Source: Lineus longissimus (lineage: Eukaryota; Nemertea; Pilidiophora; Heteronemertea; Lineidae). From it: a stretch of 64,000 nucleotides of DNA. The translations under genes and the position numbers were made by a program. Positions 31,525 to 43,700 of the stretch are shown here, piece by piece. Under the pieces are notes generated by a model that searched no databases, was not told the origin of the DNA, and saw only the letters and a list, made by a program, of their open reading frames with translations. Positions within the stretch are counted from its first letter, which is position 1. Every line of letters starts with the position of its first letter. Location of the stretch: NCBI RefSeq assembly GCF_910592395.1, contig NC_088318.1, positions 10,356,349 to 10,420,348 on the forward strand, written 5' to 3'.

Positions 31525-32529
31525 TTTCTTCTTTTTCGTATTGTTCCTGACGCCAGTAATTCATTGTCTCAAGATGGCACTCTGGTGATTGGTTGGGTGT
31601 TTCGCAATTAAGATGGTCTTGCCTATACTTATTCATTGCTGAAAGGTGAAGTCCTGGTTGACCCAATAGGATTCCTCTTGTCCCCATTTTCCCCATACAA
31701 TGCGGTATAATTCTTGATATATAGAATATGATACTACACTGATTACTGTCTAAGACTATCATAATTGAACGTTATAAACCCAGGATTCTCTACGATGTAA
31801 TTTTAGATGGGATGCCATTCTAAAAGAGCTGGTCTCAAGCTAAGAGTGTTGATATCAGTTGTGCATTCTGGAAAGAACTATGTGGACAAATGTACACATA
31901 CCTTTCACCAAGTCAGTATAAAACGAAGATGAGAATGGCGATGACTTGTTTGAATGGGCCAAATGAATGGACCTGTGGCTAGGGATTCATGAAAGCTTCC
32001 CGACTTGTAATCTTTCATTAGCATGAAAGACCAAGGCAAAGCTATTTCCTTGTAGCTTGCCCATGTTTCCTGTCCATTTGTATGACACTATTCAAGGCGT
32101 GTATGTTGTGATGATGCTGGAACACGTTGTAGTAGTATCGAAAACAGCATCTCTCTGTAATGCCTGGGAATTGTTTCATTGTCTATCTTTGCCATAGCAG
32201 TTGGTCGATTTGTCGTATCCAAATGCTCTCCCTTTATCTGGAAAATAAGTGAATGGCATTGGTTTGGCATTCTAGCAAGGGCAGCTCTGATGAGCGATTT
32301 TGCCCACTGCGACCTGCGATGGAGCCATGACATCATGACAAGTGATGGCAATTTATTCTATAATACTTGGATTTAGAACGAACCGCACTTAACAGTGTAA
32401 ATGTACTAAGCGTAAACGAAGACTCGTTTTGAATTCAGCGGTTATGGTTAGGCAACCCAAACAAGTGCAAAATGTGGAAGCAGTCAAAAGCATTTAAAAC
32501 CACATTATTCTATCTTCAATTTGAGATTT
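31525..32529. other. Intronic, nothing recognised
   Basis: No gene or clear repeat was seen. Confidence 0.35.
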
Positions 32530-32706
32530 TTTAGAATAGAAATTAGTACCTCACTGTCTGTATTGATTGTCTCACCCAAATCGCGAGGGTGGAGCTGAAA
32601 TGTTGGCCAAAACCTCGACTCTGCCTCGGTTTTGGTCTACATATTAGCTCCACCCTCACGGTTTTGGTGAGACAATCAATACCTCAAGTTCAGATATCAA
32701 TTCCTT
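32530..32706. mobile_element. Foldback element (GTCTCACC family), best copy
   Basis: The arms 32560-32596 and 32646-32682 are inverted copies (gtattgattgtctcaccc, then gagggtggagct), with weaker extensions outside them. Relatives occur at 2823-2985, 49496-49690 and 53480-53640. Confidence 0.8.
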
Positions 32707-35700
32707 AAACCAATGGGAAAGTGCATTCCAGCCACAATCATCGCGTTGTCATGGTTCAATGCGACCTGCAGCAGAGCCATGACAACTCGCAGGGAAATAC
32801 CTCTAGGCAAATCAGTCCTTTAGGTAGTATTAGAATCAATAGTTATTGAGAAAAAATAAATGACCTTTTGAATGCTAACCGTGGATGATGATACCTCAAA
32901 ATATCTACCTCAGCATGATTTTGACTTGTAATGCATTGCAATGCCTTTGAAGTAACATGACATGGGATTCACAAAGAAGGGAGCCAGTCAGATTGTGACT
33001 GGATAAATGACTCTGTAATACTCTAGATGTAGCTGATTTAAGCAAAATCTCTTGGTATTGTATACATGGTGTACATTTCCTCACCTTTGTGTATAAATAT
33101 GCCTTCATTATTTGTGAACAGTGTAGCATTTACAAGCCTTTTAGTAAGGAGATATGTGTTGGATATAAACCTTGATTTATTTCTGTGGAATCTTTGAGAT
33201 CCTATATCAGTATATATGTACTTCGTATGATTTGTGTGTCAAAACATGAAATTCTGCAGTAGCATGCTTTTGAAATGTATGCCGTTGGAAAAAATAAGCT
33301 GGTTCTGTGGTATTACAGAGAAAGAGATAGGTTGCAATAGAGGCAGTCTAGCTCGAGGTCTGGACCATTCGTCCTGGATGCTTTGTGGGATTAGAGTTCA
33401 AAACAGTGATGCCCTGGCACAATGCTATTTTGAGCTTACTTCACAAAATGCGATTATGGAGTTCACAATTCTCTGGTGCAGTGGTTAGAAGATATTGGTT
33501 GAAATTGTAAAATCTCTACCTCAGTGTCTGGGATTATTTGCGTGATCTATGTTTCAGGACAGTGATACTCCATCAGAAGCAAATACTATTTGAGCTTACG
33601 TCACGAAATACCATTGTTGAATTTGTAACTTACGTGGTGTAATCGGTATAATCGTAAATGCTTGCCTGGGGAAATTTTTGTTAGATTTGTGTTTGGAACA
33701 ACAGTCTTCTTGCAGTTGTTGCAGGCTATTTGACATGTTTAGATGATGTCACAAAATGTCATTGTGAGAGTGACCATTTTCTATGGTATAAATAAATACC
33801 CATCATAAAAGCTTGAAGCAGTGAATTATTTCTGTCAAACTGAAAGTCTGTTGGCATCCCACGACAATGTCTTTGATTGACTGTAGGCCTGGTCATGGGA
33901 TACAGTCTTTAAAGACAGGCCGTCAGGAACATTAGCTTATCTCATCTTGAATGCACCTCCAATTTCCTAGAAAAGCATAATCTAAATATCTAGGAAGCGA
34001 GCTGAATGCAGAAGGAAGACCTTTAGCATAGTATTGGGTTTGCTTTTCTGGTTGCATTGGTGAGGAACCACCTTCATCCCTGGCATTGAAGAATGAACTC
34101 ATGGTGAACCATCCCCGCTCAGCAGTTTTACCGATAGTGATCTTCCTTGCTCACCGGCTATTCCGCAGGGCTATGGGGGATTAGATCCGGTGCTGCGACC
34201 TCAGTTATGATACTTCTGGTTCTGTTTTTCCAACTGGTGGTCTGAGGAGGGTTAGGATTCATAACTATTGTTCTTCTGTTCCAAAGCCAATCTTGAATTT
34301 CAAGATGACTAGACAATATGATGTGATGCCATCACCTTTTACCACCAGTTGAAATGTAGGCCTACTGCAACTTTGTTTCATCTTTCAGGATACGGGAATG
34401 GTTTACTTAACGTTAAGTTAAAAAATGTCAGAACTCCAACAGCAATGATGCCATGCCCTGTTTCAACAGTGCAATACCTTAGTGACAGTCAGCACCATAT
34501 AGTGGCAGTAGTTGTGTTGCTGTTGCCATATTGATTTGATAACTTGATGGAAGCATTTGTTTTTTCATCTTTCATGGTTTATTAATATGTCTCACGAAGG
34601 TCTCCAGCCATGTCTCCTCCTCGTCTATCATTTTTGCGCCAAATTGCCGTCTTCACTGCCATGTACAATATTATGCTGTCGAAATGAAGCCATAATTGTC
34701 AGATCAATCATGTGGGATGGTTATTGCACTTAAGCGTAGTATTTATTGTATCTCCTCTTAGTGATACACTTGGCATTCAGAATATAACTTGTGTTTCAAT
34801 TTGCTGTAACAGGCTCCGACTCTGGGATATGTCTACATGAGCAATTGAAGAGTTTCAGTGCGAATTGTAATATGTTTCTTGTCCAACGTTTTGGAGTTAA
34901 TCATACCATGGTATTGCCATAATAACAGATATGTCCTCCAAATTCTGGAGCATTTGCATCAACAGCAAAACATTTATGACAAAAAATTATATGCCAGTTT
35001 TGATATTTCTCATTATGGCTTCGTCTTGTTTTTGCAATGAAAGTGTTCATTTCACTCTTTTGTTCTTACTGGAGTATGTCTCTACTTGTGCAGTGACTTT
35101 TCATTCTAACTGAGGAACCTCTGGACTATCGTTCTAGTTAACCACATCTGTACTGGAAATTTTTGACGTTCTTCGGTTGACCACTGGACTTCACAGCATC
35201 ATTCCCGGCAATGACGTCATGACGTGCAATGCATCATGCATCGAAGTACATTACGTCCGGTCTACAGGAGTGCGTGTCTTTGCATGATGGGCCGAAATTT
35301 CAGGCTACAGTAGTGACGTGGTTAGTGCAGTGATCACTTTAATATTTCATTCTAATATAGGAAATCGACATGATCAACCATATGGTCATTATGGGATGAT
35401 CGTTGTGATGTTCTGCGTTGTTCAGTTCGTGGAAGCACCCTGTTAGTATTTATAGCGGCAGTCTTAGTCATTTCTTTTTCGTGCAATGAATAATCCCTCT
35501 TCCGCTGCTTCCATAAGAGACAGGATAGATGCCCAGATCGAGTTGTGCTTCTTATTGATTACAATAATTCTCTGCAGCTCCTTTGGGATAGTAAGTATGA
35601 CCAACATAGTAAATAGTGGCTGAATAAGGATGGGTTCTTCTGACTGTATTGCCTACTTCTACATTCTTTCATTCTTACAAGGAACTAATTGATAATGTAC

Positions 35701-36899
35701 CAAGAGAGGTTGCCAGCTTCTTTACCTGTTGGATATCTTTACTAAACAGTTTGAGGAAATTCAGGATGAAAATATTAGAAATGAGACCTGATAGCGGTCT
35801 GCCTTGTTGATTCAAATCATGACATTGCCACGCCTGATGGAGGAAATGTAAACACTTGATGTAGGAAATCTATTTGGTCGGAAATTGGTATCAAACAAAC
35901 TTTAATTGAATTTTGGTCTGCAGTCTGCTGTGTTTGTATGGTGACTTTTCTCACTGGGAAGCCTTTCTATACAGTTTCATCATGTTGTTGATCAAAAAAC
36001 GTTTAGTGTTGATTTCCATACTGGTTTCTGCTGTAAAGCATGATCTGTTAAATTCATTGATACAAAGTCTTTCGCAATTAAAACATGTTGGTTGCAATGT
36101 ATCTTGTAGTAAGTGTAAATAGCATGATGCGTTATTTTGGCAGGAGCAGATTTGTCTTGGTGTAAAATTATAATTTTCTTAAGAAATTTGAGGTGTTTGA
36201 GATTGGGACGTCTGCATTCGTCGTATAGTGGTCTCAACAAATACTGCTTGGTTGGAGTAGTCATTTGGCCCACATTTTAGCCCCACGCTCGCTGTGTTTG
36301 ATGAGAACACCAATACCCCCCCCCCCAATTCTTTAATTCATTAAATCTTTCTTATTAAATCCATCTGATCCCTCACCAAACCGGAATGAAAGCTCGTAAG
36401 GCAAAGTTGTCATCAGATGTCCTTGTCAACTAGTGATTCACTTGGTCAAGCATATCCGTCAATGTTGAATGAGCACTTAGATATTACTTGCGTGAAATAG
36501 CGATATCATCAATGTCCTGAGTCAAGGTTCTGTGCTTGGTTGAGTTGACATTATGGAATCGTCTTGGCTGACTCATGGCCTTTACTCTCGTTGCTGATAT
36601 TCAGTTTTGAAATGTGTAATATCCATTTGGGCAACTGCAAATGTAGCTTGACAAATCTACACAGGTTTTGGTTCCAATCTCAGCTAAGGTAGCATATGTA
36701 CCAAGAGGTGTTTGAGGCAATCTGGCATCCACAGAAAGACCAGTTCCATATTTTGTCTGATCGATTTGATATCTTCATATCACCAGCCAGTGCCCTCCCC
36801 ACCAAGAGTTCAGAACATCTCCCAGGTGGTATGTTGTCCATTGAAGATGTTTCCAGTATCAATTTCAGAAACATGCACCAGCAAAATAATGCCTGTAAA
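32707..36899. other. Intronic, little recognised
   Basis: 33400-33480 and 33553-33640 share a diverged cagtgat...tatttgagctta(c)...tcac(a/g)aaat block, an old duplication. A poly-C run lies near 36316-36327, behind ccccacgctcgctgtgtttg, which may be a remnant of the GTCTCACC family. A CRE-like tgacgtcatgacgt occurs near 35211. No exon was recognised. Confidence 0.4.
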
Positions 36900-37380
36900 A
36901 GAATTTTTTATCTTGCTGGTCATGAAATGAACTGACCAATGCAGCAGAAGCAACAAAGGACAGGCCTCCCCTGAGGATTATTTTGAATGATCAAAGCAAG
37001 ATTCTGTGTGTATGTTTGAGAGAAACAAGCAGTAACAAAGTTTTACCAGTTACCAATTTCTCCACTTGGCCTTTGAAGGAAAGTAAACTTGTAACAAAAC
37101 TGGCAACAGAGTAGCACAGACCTCCTGGCAGATCAAAGGATCCGAGCATCAGTTTCAGGGAAACAAGCAGCAACAAAGTGCTACCAGTGTTCTAAGGGTC
37201 ATGAAATGGGAAATGATGAATGTAGATTTGTAGAAGAACATGCAACAGAGCACAGATCTCCCTTGCAGAAGTCGGCATATCAAGAAGATTCTGGGCATCA
37301 GTTTCAGCAAAAATTGATAATGACAAGTCTTTATTTCTTCTTGGTTTCGAAGAACAAGCAGTAACAAAGTGTTACAGGTA
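36900..37380. repeat. Diverged tandem repeat, about 150-170 bp period
   Basis: Three blocks share gaaacaagcagtaacaaag (around 37022, 37159 and 37350), gcatcagtttcag and agcacaga(c/t)ctcc. Confidence 0.7.
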
Positions 37381-38119
37381 TAGGATTGCAGGAGTTAGGT
37401 CCTTCAAGACCAACTAACATCCTGAGTAGACTGACTTTGTTTACTAGCTGTGGTGGTATGCATCAAGGATTTGGCCCCACAGAATATAACAACAGCATGG
37501 CAGGAGTAACATCAGGAGTGGAATTTTAAGTATAAAATGACAACAACACTATGAGTGTCGGGTCTGATATCCAATCCATCAACTCTTGGGCCACCATATC
37601 ATGGCCTCAATGCAACCTTTCTGGCCAATCAAATGAATCATCTTGAAAATGGTAAATCGCGTGGAAGATCTCAGAACTTACTAAGGGTCTGATTCCACAA
37701 CGATAGTTTACCATGGCAGTTTTTCCCCGCTCACATGCTTTGTTGAGTCGGTAGCTTTCAAAATATCAAACTAATGCCTCTGAAAACTGTGTGGTCTTAA
37801 AAGTTCATGGCCTAATGTTCGCTGGGTTGTGGGTTCTTCTTCTCTTCTTCAAGTTGGCTTCCTGTCAATCCTATTCATCTGAAGTTCTCAGCTACCATTG
37901 GATTTCTATACAGTTGGTCCCATAGGTTGACAATATTTGGCCAGATTTCTTTTCTGAGGACCGTGGGTTCCATTCCCAGCACTGCCATGCTCGTCTGGTA
38001 CACTGAACAAGTTGCTTGACTTCAGTCCCTTCTTTCCTTAAATAAAGCATAATTCCTACGACAAAGACAATGCCCTTCCCTCGCCTCCATAGATATGTAA
38101 GCCGAATCTAGTCATACGC
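37381..38119. other. Intronic; SINE-like remnant
   Basis: 37955-38015 (gaccgtgggttccattccca, then ttgcttgacttcagtccc) looks like the B-box and body of a tRNA-derived SINE on the + strand. No other feature. Confidence 0.45.
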
Positions 38120-38310
38120 AAGTTACTGAATGGAGCCCTATTGCGGACCCTATTGTCCATAGGTTGATCAGGCCTAATCTAGCTAACTGATCTGCGCCAG
38201 ACTTATGAATAGGAAATGAGACGGTTCATTTTCACCGCCCGAGAAAATGTAAAAAGTTGGCTGAATCGTTGGTGTGCGAAATCCCCTTTAAGTGGACCCT
38301 AAAACATTGA
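38120..38310. repeat. Interspersed repeat, copy 1
   Basis: Shares ccctattgc(g/a)g, ctaactgatctgc, cttat(g)aa...aggaaatgaga and ggttcattttcaccgcccga with 40575-40780. The type is unknown; part of it resembles the element at 30516-30984. Confidence 0.75.
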
Positions 38311-39059
38311 TTCCCTGCACACAAAAAAATGCTCATTCTGCCTTGGAGGAGACTTTTTCCCAAGGGATTACTCCTCAAAGTGCAGAGCAAATGCAAAGAA
38401 GAAGAAATGCTGTTCTTCGGTCTCTATTCAGTATTTCTAAAACAATCGTTCCATTTTTAACCTGACACGAACTGAGAAATGTTTGACATGTCAGCCCATC
38501 TAGTTGCAACACAATCCGCAGGACAAAAAACTGAACCTCACCCATAAAAAAGCAACATCCAGCTTCAATCCAAAGAGCATATTTTTAAATTCCTCCAACT
38601 CGTGGAAGATCAGCAGAACCATATCTTTGTGCCACGTGCATCGTTGCTTCGCCGTCATATTTCAAAGCCATTAGTCCAGCTACCGACGATCTTCTTTGTT
38701 TACCAACCCTAAGGTGTCTGTTCACAAAAGATTTTTAATTTCCGTGTGCAGCTGTCCTCAAAGTGCTTATGCATCAAGAATGGTGTCCATTGCATGGAGC
38801 ATTGACTAAAAAACTAGGACATTTTATATTACAAGATGTGCATTGCAATGCAGGGGATTAAGCCAACTTAGGTTGATGCAAACTTCTGAAACATTGCTGG
38901 ACCGTCATTATCATGATTATGGTATACTTTCTCTGCAATTTTTCTCACATTGCTTGATGTACCGAAGAAGCTGGGTTTATCATTACTACCAGCGTAAAGC
39001 ACTGATTCATTGCGAAGATGTTCACTGGCCTTGACCTTTGGCAATCAGAGGGTCGCAGA
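38311..39059. other. Intronic, nothing recognised
   Basis: No gene or repeat was recognised. Confidence 0.35.
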
Positions 39060-39375
39060 TATTAGGTTGGCGTTGTGTAGTTGACAACTGTGTTTGCTCT
39101 CGGAAGTTGCTGCAGATATTAAATTGGCGTTGTGTAGTTGACAACAGTGTTTACTCTCGGATGTTGCTGCAGATATAAAGTTGGCATTGTGTAGTTGACA
39201 ACTGTGTTTACTCTCGGATGTTGCTGCAGATATTAAGTTGGCATTGTGTAGTTGACAACTGTGTTTACTCTCGGATGTTGCTGCAGATATTAAGTTGGCA
39301 TTGTGTAGTTGAAAACTGTGTTCACTCTCAGATGTTGCTGCAGATATTAAGTTGGCATTGTGTAGATGTTGCTGC
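39060..39375. repeat. Minisatellite, 57-bp unit, about 5.5 copies
   Basis: Unit: ttgctgcagatattaagttg, gcattgtgtagttgacaact, gtgtttactctcggatg. The period is divisible by three, so frames stay open on both strands; not a gene. Confidence 0.95.
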
Positions 39376-40574
39376 AACACTTATGAATCTGTTATTCTGA
39401 TTATATTCTTATTATGAATGTTGAAGATTCCACATAGCCAGGAGCTACCGATGTCATTCCGAAGAGCACCAAGTTCCTGTGTAAATAGCAATTTTTGTAT
39501 GCATCAGAAAATATGGACAGAGATTTTTCCATATGTGACTGTTTAGAATGTGTGTCTGACCCTATCAACACAAATTCTGGAATAATATTTTTGTGATAGC
39601 TGTCAGCAGTACCCTCCAAGTCTGATTGAATAAAAGATCGAAAAAAATATTTTTTTCTTCAAAATTTGTTCCTTCATTTCACAAGCAAAAAGGAACTTGA
39701 TGATGAAAAAGTTATTAACAACAGGCGTCCGTACTTGGCATCATTGTACTCCTCCTTTAAGTTGATTAATTTCCTCAATCAAACTTGCAAATAGTTCTGT
39801 ATCATCTGCAAGTCATAAGCTACATGTATGCTGAAGCTTCAGGCTCAATGTCTTGATTTAGACTTGAAAGAAATCTATGCTTCTGCGTATGGTAAACCGT
39901 CATAATTGGCTTTGTGCTGCCTCAGAAAAGATACTCACCAACAGATACTTCACAGTTTGCACTGTACAAAAACTGCTCCCCAAAGGCTTGTCCATTGAAC
40001 ACCGATATCAGGCAAATTTTCTTTCTAGTTTCTATTCAAAGCATACTTAGCTATTTTTCTACTCCAAGGCAAAGTCTTTCATCTGAGCCGACATGGCGGT
40101 GTTTTCTTGTTAAGTTTCCAGTAAGCTAACTCAATTTACCCTCAATTGAATTGCTTAAGTTATTGTAATCTTATTAGTAAAATCTGTTGGAGCAAAAAAG
40201 TTGAAAAACCTATGCATCTTTGCTTGTTTAACTAAGGTTTCAATGAACATGTTGAGTTTTGCCTTTGGGCAGATTAGTCTAAGAAAAACTCCTGAAGTTG
40301 TTTTCACTTGAAAGTACATTATAACCTTCTGTTGTAACTGTCAGTTTTAAATTATCTTTATTATGATATATTCAGGTGGAAAGCTAAACTAGGAAAGTGA
40401 ATCTGCTATGTCTAATTTGAGATAGTGACTAAAGTACAAGTGAAGTAACTCCAGGGGGGAGGCAGGTTGCAGTATGATGATATGTCTTTCACTTCAAGCA
40501 AACTTCGTACAAGCAATACAATGTCCTTCCCGCTCTGCAGTCGGCATCAAAGGAATTGATGCATCATCAGGTCA
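39376..40574. other. Intronic, nothing recognised
   Basis: AT-rich with no exon or repeat recognised. Confidence 0.35.
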
Positions 40575-40780
40575 TACGGGAGTTTCTGAACCCTATTGCA
40601 GGCCCTTTTGTCCGCATGTTCATCAGGACATATCTAACTGACTGATCTGCCCCGGACTTATAAACAGGAAATGAGAAGGTTCATTTTCACCGCCCGAGAA
40701 AATGTAAAAAGTAGGATGAAACGCTGGATGTGTGAAATGCCCTTTAAAGCAGGCCTTTCATGATGCAGACAAAGAAGTCT
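40575..40780. repeat. Interspersed repeat, copy 2
   Basis: Same order of blocks as 38120-38310, continuing into cctttaaagcaggcctttca and gatgcagacaaag, which is shared with 30760-30790. Confidence 0.75.
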
Positions 40781-41561
40781 GCTCAGATTTGTGAATGAAA
40801 ACAATTTCCTGAAATGTCGCGCATGTCTGGGGATGTTTCTTCTGGAAAGTACTGTTCTTAGATAAACCATGCCACAGGGCTTCATGACTGACTCTTCCTG
40901 ATCTCTGTCAAATCCTTCCCAATTAACCTAGCCTGTTGATCGGCACACCTTACAAACATCCCCAGGGGGTCGACTTCACAGAGTCATTGGTAGTCGACCC
41001 TTGCAGCCTGAGCACAGCATTACTGTCCTTTATCAGTAAGCCTGCTCCCTCAGGGTCATAACCTAATCTCGATATGAAATATAAATACACCCGTCTGGAG
41101 CTGGCAGGGTCTTTGTCTTGGCACAAAAATACAAAAGATTTATTGTATCAGATTACTGCCATCTGATATATTCCTGCAAGTCTTATTGTTTCCATGTCTC
41201 ATCCAGGTTCCCATTGGTGATACTTACATCTTCTAGATCATTCCCACCCGGTCGTCTCAAAGAACATTGTTAGATGATCTGGGCATGTGCTATTAGCTGG
41301 GTGGAAGGGGCGAATTTTTCTGACATTTCTGACAAGTTAAATAGCCAGGTCATAAATTTTACCAATTGATTTTCATAAAACTGCCAGAGGAGTTTATCAA
41401 ACACTTATGTTTTGTATCAGCAGCATAATTTTCTCAAAATTGTGGCTGTGGTTTGGAATGTGGTGAGCCTTCATTGCTTTGACTGTGGGATAATTTCCAG
41501 CTTGTCCAAGCTTGTTTTAATGCATTTATGACTCATGAAACTCTCGCATTTATCTTTGCAG
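40781..41561. other. Intronic, ends at the nkd EF-hand exon acceptor
   Basis: Nothing else recognised. The acceptor is ctcgcatttatctttgcag at 41543-41561. Confidence 0.5.
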
Positions 41562-41657
41562 GAATTTGAATGTGGCGTTTCAGTAGAAGGCTCTGAGAAG
41601 CAGGAGTGGTCGTTTACATTATACGACTTCGATGGCCGAGGCAAGATAACGAAGGAA
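41562..41657 (+). CDS. nkd: naked cuticle (nkd) exon: first half of the EF-hand
   Basis: A 96-nt exon, 32 codons, phase 0 at both ends (acceptor ttgcag, donor gtaagt). It encodes EFECGVSVEG followed by QEWSFTLYDFDGRGKITKE. This is the signature of the Naked cuticle family, whose single EF-hand reads QEWTFTLYDFDNNGKVTRE in vertebrate Nkd1. The intron falls after the glutamate of the loop, the same place as the family alignment suggests. Calcium-type ligands D1 and D3 of the loop are present, but position 12 is Asp, not Glu, as in vertebrate Nkd. The EF-hand and the segment after it form the Dishevelled-binding region, through which Nkd dampens canonical Wnt signalling in the cytoplasm. The identification is secure. 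Confidence 0.96.
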
Positions 41658-42447
41658 GTAAGTGGATTGCTGCTTGTTCTAAAATGCTTTGTGCTGCCAT
41701 CTGTGAAAATATGATATGACAAGATGTGAACATTTTTCTGTTTGTCCTCGTATAGTTATATTTTTAGACATCCAGACTCACTTTCAGACAATCGTGACAC
41801 TAGAGGCACTGATTTCGTTCCTTACAACACCTCTAGTATTAGTAAGTTGCCACCATCTTGAAAAGCAGTACCGGGATATAGACAAGGAAATAATTTTTCT
41901 TATTATAATGCGGCTATCGCTATACCACTGAGCCCCCAAAAAAACTGCTGCCCTACGCTGTGTATATAGTTCTCTGTAAAACCACCTAAAAACACACCAA
42001 AAAGTGTCAAGATTTATTATCAAAGATCTTATTTTGTTATTTATTGATAAAATAAACGGTTTTATGAAAGAATCTGGCACTTATTAGGCCTGAATAAGAT
42101 TTAAAGTCCGAACTGGTGATGCAGTGGATTACATAGAATTATCAAAACCCTGAATCTCAGGATGCCGACATCCAAGATGGCGGCAATCGATCAACTCGAG
42201 TGTCTGAAATTTAATTTCAATTTCGTGACTGTGCGAGTTTGATTTTCAAACGAACCTCTTGACCAATCAAGTGTTGGCTTCTGCCACGAGGGCACTACAG
42301 TCGCCATATGGTTTTTCATGGGCCGAAAAATTCCCTGAGGACAAGGTTGATCAATGATTACATTCTCAAAGACTCAAATGGTGGAGTAACCAGACATTCA
42401 TGTATGAATTAGCGTTTGTTCTGATTGCTCACTTTTCACCATTTCAG
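41658..42447 (+). other. nkd intron between the EF-hand exons
   Basis: Bounded by gtaagt and ccatttcag. No repeat family was recognised in its 790 bp. Confidence 0.9.
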
Positions 42448-42698
42448 GATCTTGCCAGTTTAATGCGGTCGCTCTATGATGCTGTTGGATCATCCATACG
42501 CCTGCCGACAGGAACCAAAACGCTACGTCTGCGCTTGACAGTCGCGCCAGACACGACAAAAATGGAATCTATGACGGAAACGTCGATAAAATTGAATAAT
42601 CTGTCCCCTGTGGAGGACTCGGCAAAGAAAAAACGTCTCAGTGCAGCAGAACATAAACAAATAACAGACATTATGGAACGACATAGGTCGAATTTAAG
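42448..42698 (+). CDS. nkd: naked cuticle (nkd) exon: second half of the EF-hand and Dvl-binding region
   Basis: A 251-nt exon with 83 codons plus two bases of a split Arg codon (donor gtatgg). It starts DLASLMRSLYDAVGSS, completing the EF-hand, then TKTLRLRLTVAPD, which closely matches the vertebrate Nkd1 sequence DITSLLHTIYEVVDSS and LRVKLTVAPD. The rest is polar and charged (SAKKKRLSAAEHKQ), ending in MERHRSNLR. In the family this EF-hand plus following residues contacts the PDZ domain of Dishevelled. The frame stays open upstream of 42448 and downstream of 42698, but the splice sites and the family match fix the exon limits. Introns on both sides are short (790 and 305 bp). Confidence 0.96.
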
Positions 42699-43003
42699 GT
42701 ATGGGATGCTGTTGCTGAGTTAGGAGAGTAAAGTGTCCTGTGTATGAGCAATATAAGTTGTGCTGCAAACTGTGATCATGGTCACATGCAACAAAAATTT
42801 CTCGTTTTGGGCCATCGCAGGCTTGGTGATGTCCACAGTGGCTTCCTCAAGACTAGTGCTGTTCATGTCCGTTTTCATGACCTCACAGGAGGAGACTGAT
42901 TGCATTGTCATCATTGCCCTCCAACAAGTTGAAAACCCAACTTTGAAAGCCACATTTCTCACCTCAAATACATTTATACACACTTCTTTCAATTATCTTT
43001 CAG

Positions 43004-43700
43004 GAGACACTGCAGCGATAACCGTGGAACTTCAGAAGATCCACCCCGCCATCGACATCATCGGCGGAAAAACCATGACACAGCGACAGCACCTCCTGTT
43101 GTCCAAGAAAGTCAGGATCGTAGGAATTACTATCTCGATTTGGCCGGGATTGAAAATAACAATACAGAAATGCAAAGCGCGACTGCTCCGTCAGCTATTT
43201 TAAACTCTCATGGTGAAAAACCTGATACGAATAAAACACGTCACCATAAGGAGAAACACCGCTCACGCTCATACGATACTGGAACCGGGCAGCAGGACCG
43301 AAATATGCCAACGGAACATTATATGAAAATCTTGGAGGAGAGTCAAGAGCATGGACGATCGAGGTCACATGACCCGCAATTAGCAGACCCTGCAAGGTCA
43401 AGGACTCAAAAAACGGCTGCGACACCGAAAGTGCCAAAATTACGGCCAGTTAGTTTGCCGCCGCATGTTCATGAGATGAGCTCGCCTCATCATAGTCGGC
43501 GCCACCGGCACCGTGAAAAAGATCGCACCATGGCGATGGCGCAGGTTGCGGAGTGGTTAGAACGCGAGGACCTCTGGGGAGCTAAGGATGCATTAAGTAC
43601 GACATGTGTCAACGAGTCTGTGATTGTTCAACGTCATGAACACCACCATGTTCATGAACACCACCATCACCACCACTACCACCACTACCATGAGACGTGA
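43004..43700 (+). CDS. nkd: naked cuticle (nkd) last exon: basic region and His-rich C-terminus
   Basis: The terminal coding exon. The acceptor tctttcag ends at 43003; one base completes the Arg codon and 231 codons plus TGA (43698-43700) follow. Near its start it reads DRRNYYLDLAGIEN, matching ERRNHYLDLAGIEN of vertebrate Nkd. Two SRS(Y/H)D motifs and long basic, His-rich stretches follow. The C-terminus is VIVQRHEHHH, then His/Tyr runs, ending HHYHHYHET, close to the HHYHHFYQT end of vertebrate Nkd1. The visible nkd protein totals about 390 residues, against about 470 for the whole human protein, consistent with a missing N-terminus. The function of the His cluster is not certain; metal binding is an inference. 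The sequence around the stop is the seed of the downstream tandem array. Confidence 0.95.

Larger units (their letters stand above)
640..41561 (+). other. Giant nkd intron (about 40.9 kb)
   Basis: The interval runs from the gtaagt donor at 640 to the tttgcag acceptor at 41561. It is filled with mobile elements and tandem repeats, listed separately. No second gene was recognised inside it apart from the DIRS retrotransposon ORFs. A small extra nkd exon could be present but was not found. Confidence 0.6.

Noticed and set aside
39060-39375. CRISPR-like regular repeats
   Set aside because: Head-to-tail units without unique spacers; this is a minisatellite in an animal genome.
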